Assembly (NCBI GenBank): GCA_016183075.1
Contig: JACPFH010000035.1
Location: forward strand, 1-6,461
Length of the DNA: 6,461 bases
Source of the DNA: Deltaproteobacteria bacterium
GTDB lineage: Bacteria > Desulfobacterota > Binatia > UBA9968
Direction: 5' to 3'
The notes under the pieces are model-generated. The model ran no database searches. It had not been told where the DNA came from and was given only the letters and a program-made list of their open reading frames with translations. Made by a program: the position numbers and the translations under genes. This document shows, piece after piece, positions 4,324-6,461 of this stretch (the stretch's first letter is position 1; every line of letters begins with the position of its first letter).

Positions 4324-6461
4324 CTACTTCCACACGAGGAGATCGTTCCGGGTCATGCGCTTTGGTATGCGTCCACCTGCCGCGAGTGCCCGGCGGGTTG
4401 CGGTCTCCTGGTTAAGACACGCGAAGGGAGGGCTATTAAAGTCGAAGGGAATCCGCAACATCCGGTGAACCGGGGCCGACTCTGTGCTCGCGGGCAAGCC
4501 TCTCTTCAAGGGCTTTATAATCCGGATCGGATTCGCGAGCCCTTGCGTAAAGACCCAGCGGGCCGCTTTCAACCCATTGCATGGGAAGAGGCAGAAAAGC
4601 TTTTAGCGGAAAATCTGGATGCGATTCGAGGAAGAGGATTCGGCCATCAAGTGGCCTTCATCACTGCGCCTCTCACGGGGAGTCTTGATCGTCTCATTTC
4701 AGACTGGCTGAAAGGCTTTGGATCTAAGCGCCTGATTCGCTATGAGCCGTTCGCTTATGAGCCTCTTCGGGCCGCCAATAGGATCTGCTTTGATCGGGAT
4801 GTTGTCCCTACCTACCATCTGGCTGAAGCCAAACTGATCCTTTCCTTTGGGGCCGACTTCCTCGAAGGCTGGATCTCACCGGTGGAATTTGCCCAAGGCT
4901 TTTCCAAGATGCGCCGGCCGGACAACGGAGGGATGGGACGTTTTATCTACGTTGGGCCGCGCCTCTCACTAACGGCTGCGAATGCGGATGAGTGGATTTC
5001 TCCGAGACCCGGGAGCGAGCCATTCCTAGCCTTGGGGATGATTCATGTGATCCTTGGGGAAGGTCTTGCCGCGTCTCTACCGCAGGAGGAGAGAGAAGAG
5101 ATCCGGAGGTTAACGCGGGCCTATGATCCTAAGACAGTGGCCGCTCGCACCGAGATACCACCAGAACAGATAGTTCGGTTAGCCCGCGTCTTTTCCTCTC
5201 ACGGTCCAGCCCTCGCCTTAGCTGGAGGCGTTGCTGTTACTGATCGGAACGCTACGGCAACGGGGGTGGCGATAAACCTGTTAAATTACATCTCGGGCAA
5301 TTTGGGAAAAACCATCCGCTTCGGCCCAACAAGCAACTTGAGCGGTCTTAATGCCTACCGGGATCTCATCTCTCTCATCGAGGCCATGTCCCGGGGAGAG
5401 ATCCAAGCTGTCTTTCTCTACAACGTTAATCCACTCTTTACCATGCCTCGTGCGGCTGGTTTTGATGCTGCGTTGAAAAAGGTCCCCTTGGTCGTGAGTT
5501 TTTCTGGCCTTGTGGACGAGACCGCAGCCGAAGCCCATCTCGTTCTTCCAGACCACGCTTCCCTGGAGAGTTGGGGTGATTACTCGCCCCAGGAGGGCAT
5601 TCATAGTCTCATGCAGCCTGCCATGCGCCCGCTCTTCAACACCAGGGGGTTGGGCGATCTCCTCATCAATGTGGCTAAAAGGATGGAAGGGGGGATGGCC
5701 CAGAGCTTTCCCTGGGGGAATTTTTATGAATACCTCAGGGATCAATGGAAGAAGATTCACCAGCAGGTCGATCCTCGGAAGGAGTTCGAGAGTTTTTGGG
5801 AAGAGAGCCTGCAGCGTGGGGGCTTGTGGGGGGGGGTGCGTCCTGGATCTGCTCGCTTGAATCTCAAAGCTGTCTCAAGTCTCAAATCTCCGATTGGAGA
5901 AGCAATGTTTGACGGCGATGGGACCTTCTATCTCTCTCTCTATCCGTCTCTGTCTCATTTCGATGGTCGCGGCGCCAACAGACCCTGGCTTCAGGAACTT
6001 CCCGATCCGATGACCTCGATCGTGTGGGACAACTGGCTGGAGATCCACCCGCAGACAGCCAAGCGTTTCCAGATCACTGAAGGGGATCTCATATCCATCT
6101 CGTCTCCTTATGGGAAGGCGGAATTGCCTGCCCATTTGAGCGAAGGGATCCGGCCGGATGTGGTTGCAGTTCCGATCGGTCAAGGTCACACGAAGTATGG
6201 CCGCTATGCCTCGGACCGCGGGGCAAATCCTATTCATCTCCTTCCCCATGATCCCGAGCCCCAGTCCGGTGCCCTTCCCTGGCTCTCGGTCAAGGTGACG
6301 TTGAACAAGACCGGCAAGCGCTATCCCTTGGCTTCGGTCGCGGGAAGCGACCGTCAGTACGGCCGAGGAATTGCGCAGGCAGTATCCGTAGCAGCTCTGA
6401 GTCCGCCGGGCGAGGTGGCGGAAGGAGCAGAGGAAGAACCTAAACAGATCTATCCGCCCCA
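4240..6461 (+). CDS. actB: ActB-like molybdopterin-oxidoreductase-family subunit of alternative complex III (3' end outside window)
   Basis: The frame is open from 4222 through the right edge; from GTG 4240 it gives 740 residues with no stop. Conserved sequence begins near residue 27 (QYLLPHEEIVPG, then WYASTCRECPAGCG). C47-x2-C50-x3-C54-x27-C82 is the [4Fe-4S] pattern of the molybdopterin oxidoreductase family, followed by QASLQGLYNPDR. Later landmarks are LVLPDHASLESWGDY (about 433-447) and a C-terminal dinucleotide-binding-type domain (about 590-690). The window ends in RQYGRGIAQAV and EEEPKQIYPP, which in ActB proteins leads directly into the ferredoxin-like Fe-S domain. In ACIII this subunit forms the peripheral arm with ActA. 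Oddities: the first 26 residues come from short repeats and show no Tat or Sec signal. No evident Cys, Ser or Sec ligand for Mo is seen, so catalytic molybdenum is doubtful. A polysulfide-reductase-like catalytic subunit is the main alternative. Confidence 0.85.
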   Translation, partial: MKWSTVNSQSSILHELPCVTSLPVTVQYLLPHEEIVPGHALWYASTCRECPAGCGLLVKTREGRAIKVEGNPQHPVNRGRLCARGQASLQGLYNPDRIREPLRKDPAGRFQPIAWEEAEKLLAENLDAIRGRGFGHQVAFITAPLTGSLDRLISDWLKGFGSKRLIRYEPFAYEPLRAANRICFDRDVVPTYHLAEAKLILSFGADFLEGWISPVEFAQGFSKMRRPDNGGMGRFIYVGPRLSLTAANADEWISPRPGSEPFLALGMIHVILGEGLAASLPQEEREEIRRLTRAYDPKTVAARTEIPPEQIVRLARVFSSHGPALALAGGVAVTDRNATATGVAINLLNYISGNLGKTIRFGPTSNLSGLNAYRDLISLIEAMSRGEIQAVFLYNVNPLFTMPRAAGFDAALKKVPLVVSFSGLVDETAAEAHLVLPDHASLESWGDYSPQEGIHSLMQPAMRPLFNTRGLGDLLINVAKRMEGGMAQSFPWGNFYEYLRDQWKKIHQQVDPRKEFESFWEESLQRGGLWGGVRPGSARLNLKAVSSLKSPIGEAMFDGDGTFYLSLYPSLSHFDGRGANRPWLQELPDPMTSIVWDNWLEIHPQTAKRFQITEGDLISISSPYGKAELPAHLSEGIRPDVVAVPIGQGHTKYGRYASDRGANPIHLLPHDPEPQSGALPWLSVKVTLNKTGKRYPLASVAGSDRQYGRGIAQAVSVAALSPPGEVAEGAEEEPKQIYPP

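Noticed and set aside
4280..4468. A 62-codon ATG-started frame at the 5' end of the actB-like gene.
   Set aside because: It is a +1 shadow of the frame that carries the four-cysteine motif and stays open for over 2 kb; its translation has no recognisable features.

Overview
The window is a respiratory gene cluster, all on the + strand. It carries a ba3-type (B-family) heme-copper oxygen reductase followed by the start of an alternative complex III (ACIII, act) locus. The G+C content is moderately high and the coding style is compact. The ba3 subunits are Thermus-like, the ActB is of the 'CRECPAGCG' type, and the spacers carry short degenerate repeats. This suggests a Gram-negative-type aerobic or microaerobic environmental bacterium, possibly an NC10/Rokubacteria, Nitrospirae or deltaproteobacterial-type lineage. 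I cannot fix the phylum from the sequence alone.

Layout. 1-157: C-terminal end of a small c-type cytochrome with a Met-ligand motif. 160-273: a 37-residue single-helix protein, the counterpart of ba3 subunit IIa (cbaD). 279-755: subunit II with a complete CuA site (cbaB). 756-857: a spacer built of 9-nt repeats that turn around to form an imperfect hairpin. 858-2399: subunit I with all heme and CuB ligands (cbaA), apparently without the C-terminal helix XIII. 2400-2548: an AT-rich spacer with a weak inverted repeat and a possible promoter. 2549-3718: an exported monoheme cytochrome c fused to a seven-bladed YVTN-type beta-propeller. 3715-4221: a membrane-anchored pentaheme cytochrome (actA-like), overlapping the previous gene by ATGA. 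4222-4323: heptamer-type repeats. 4240-6461: an ActB-like molybdopterin-oxidoreductase-family protein that runs off the right edge.

How they fit together (inference from family knowledge): ACIII oxidises menaquinol/quinol and passes electrons to c-type cytochromes. The ba3 oxidase takes electrons from a c-type cytochrome at CuA and reduces O2 with proton pumping. The partial cytochrome c at the left edge and the propeller cytochrome are candidate carriers between the two. The rest of the act locus (the Fe-S part of ActB, then NrfD-like ActC and others) would be expected to the right of the window.

Most notable are the ActB-like reading frame, whose expected signal-peptide region seems to have been replaced by heptanucleotide repeats; the cytochrome-propeller with a Pro-His pair repeated every 42 residues in six of seven blades; the shortened subunit I; and the 9-nt repeat hairpin between the two main oxidase genes.
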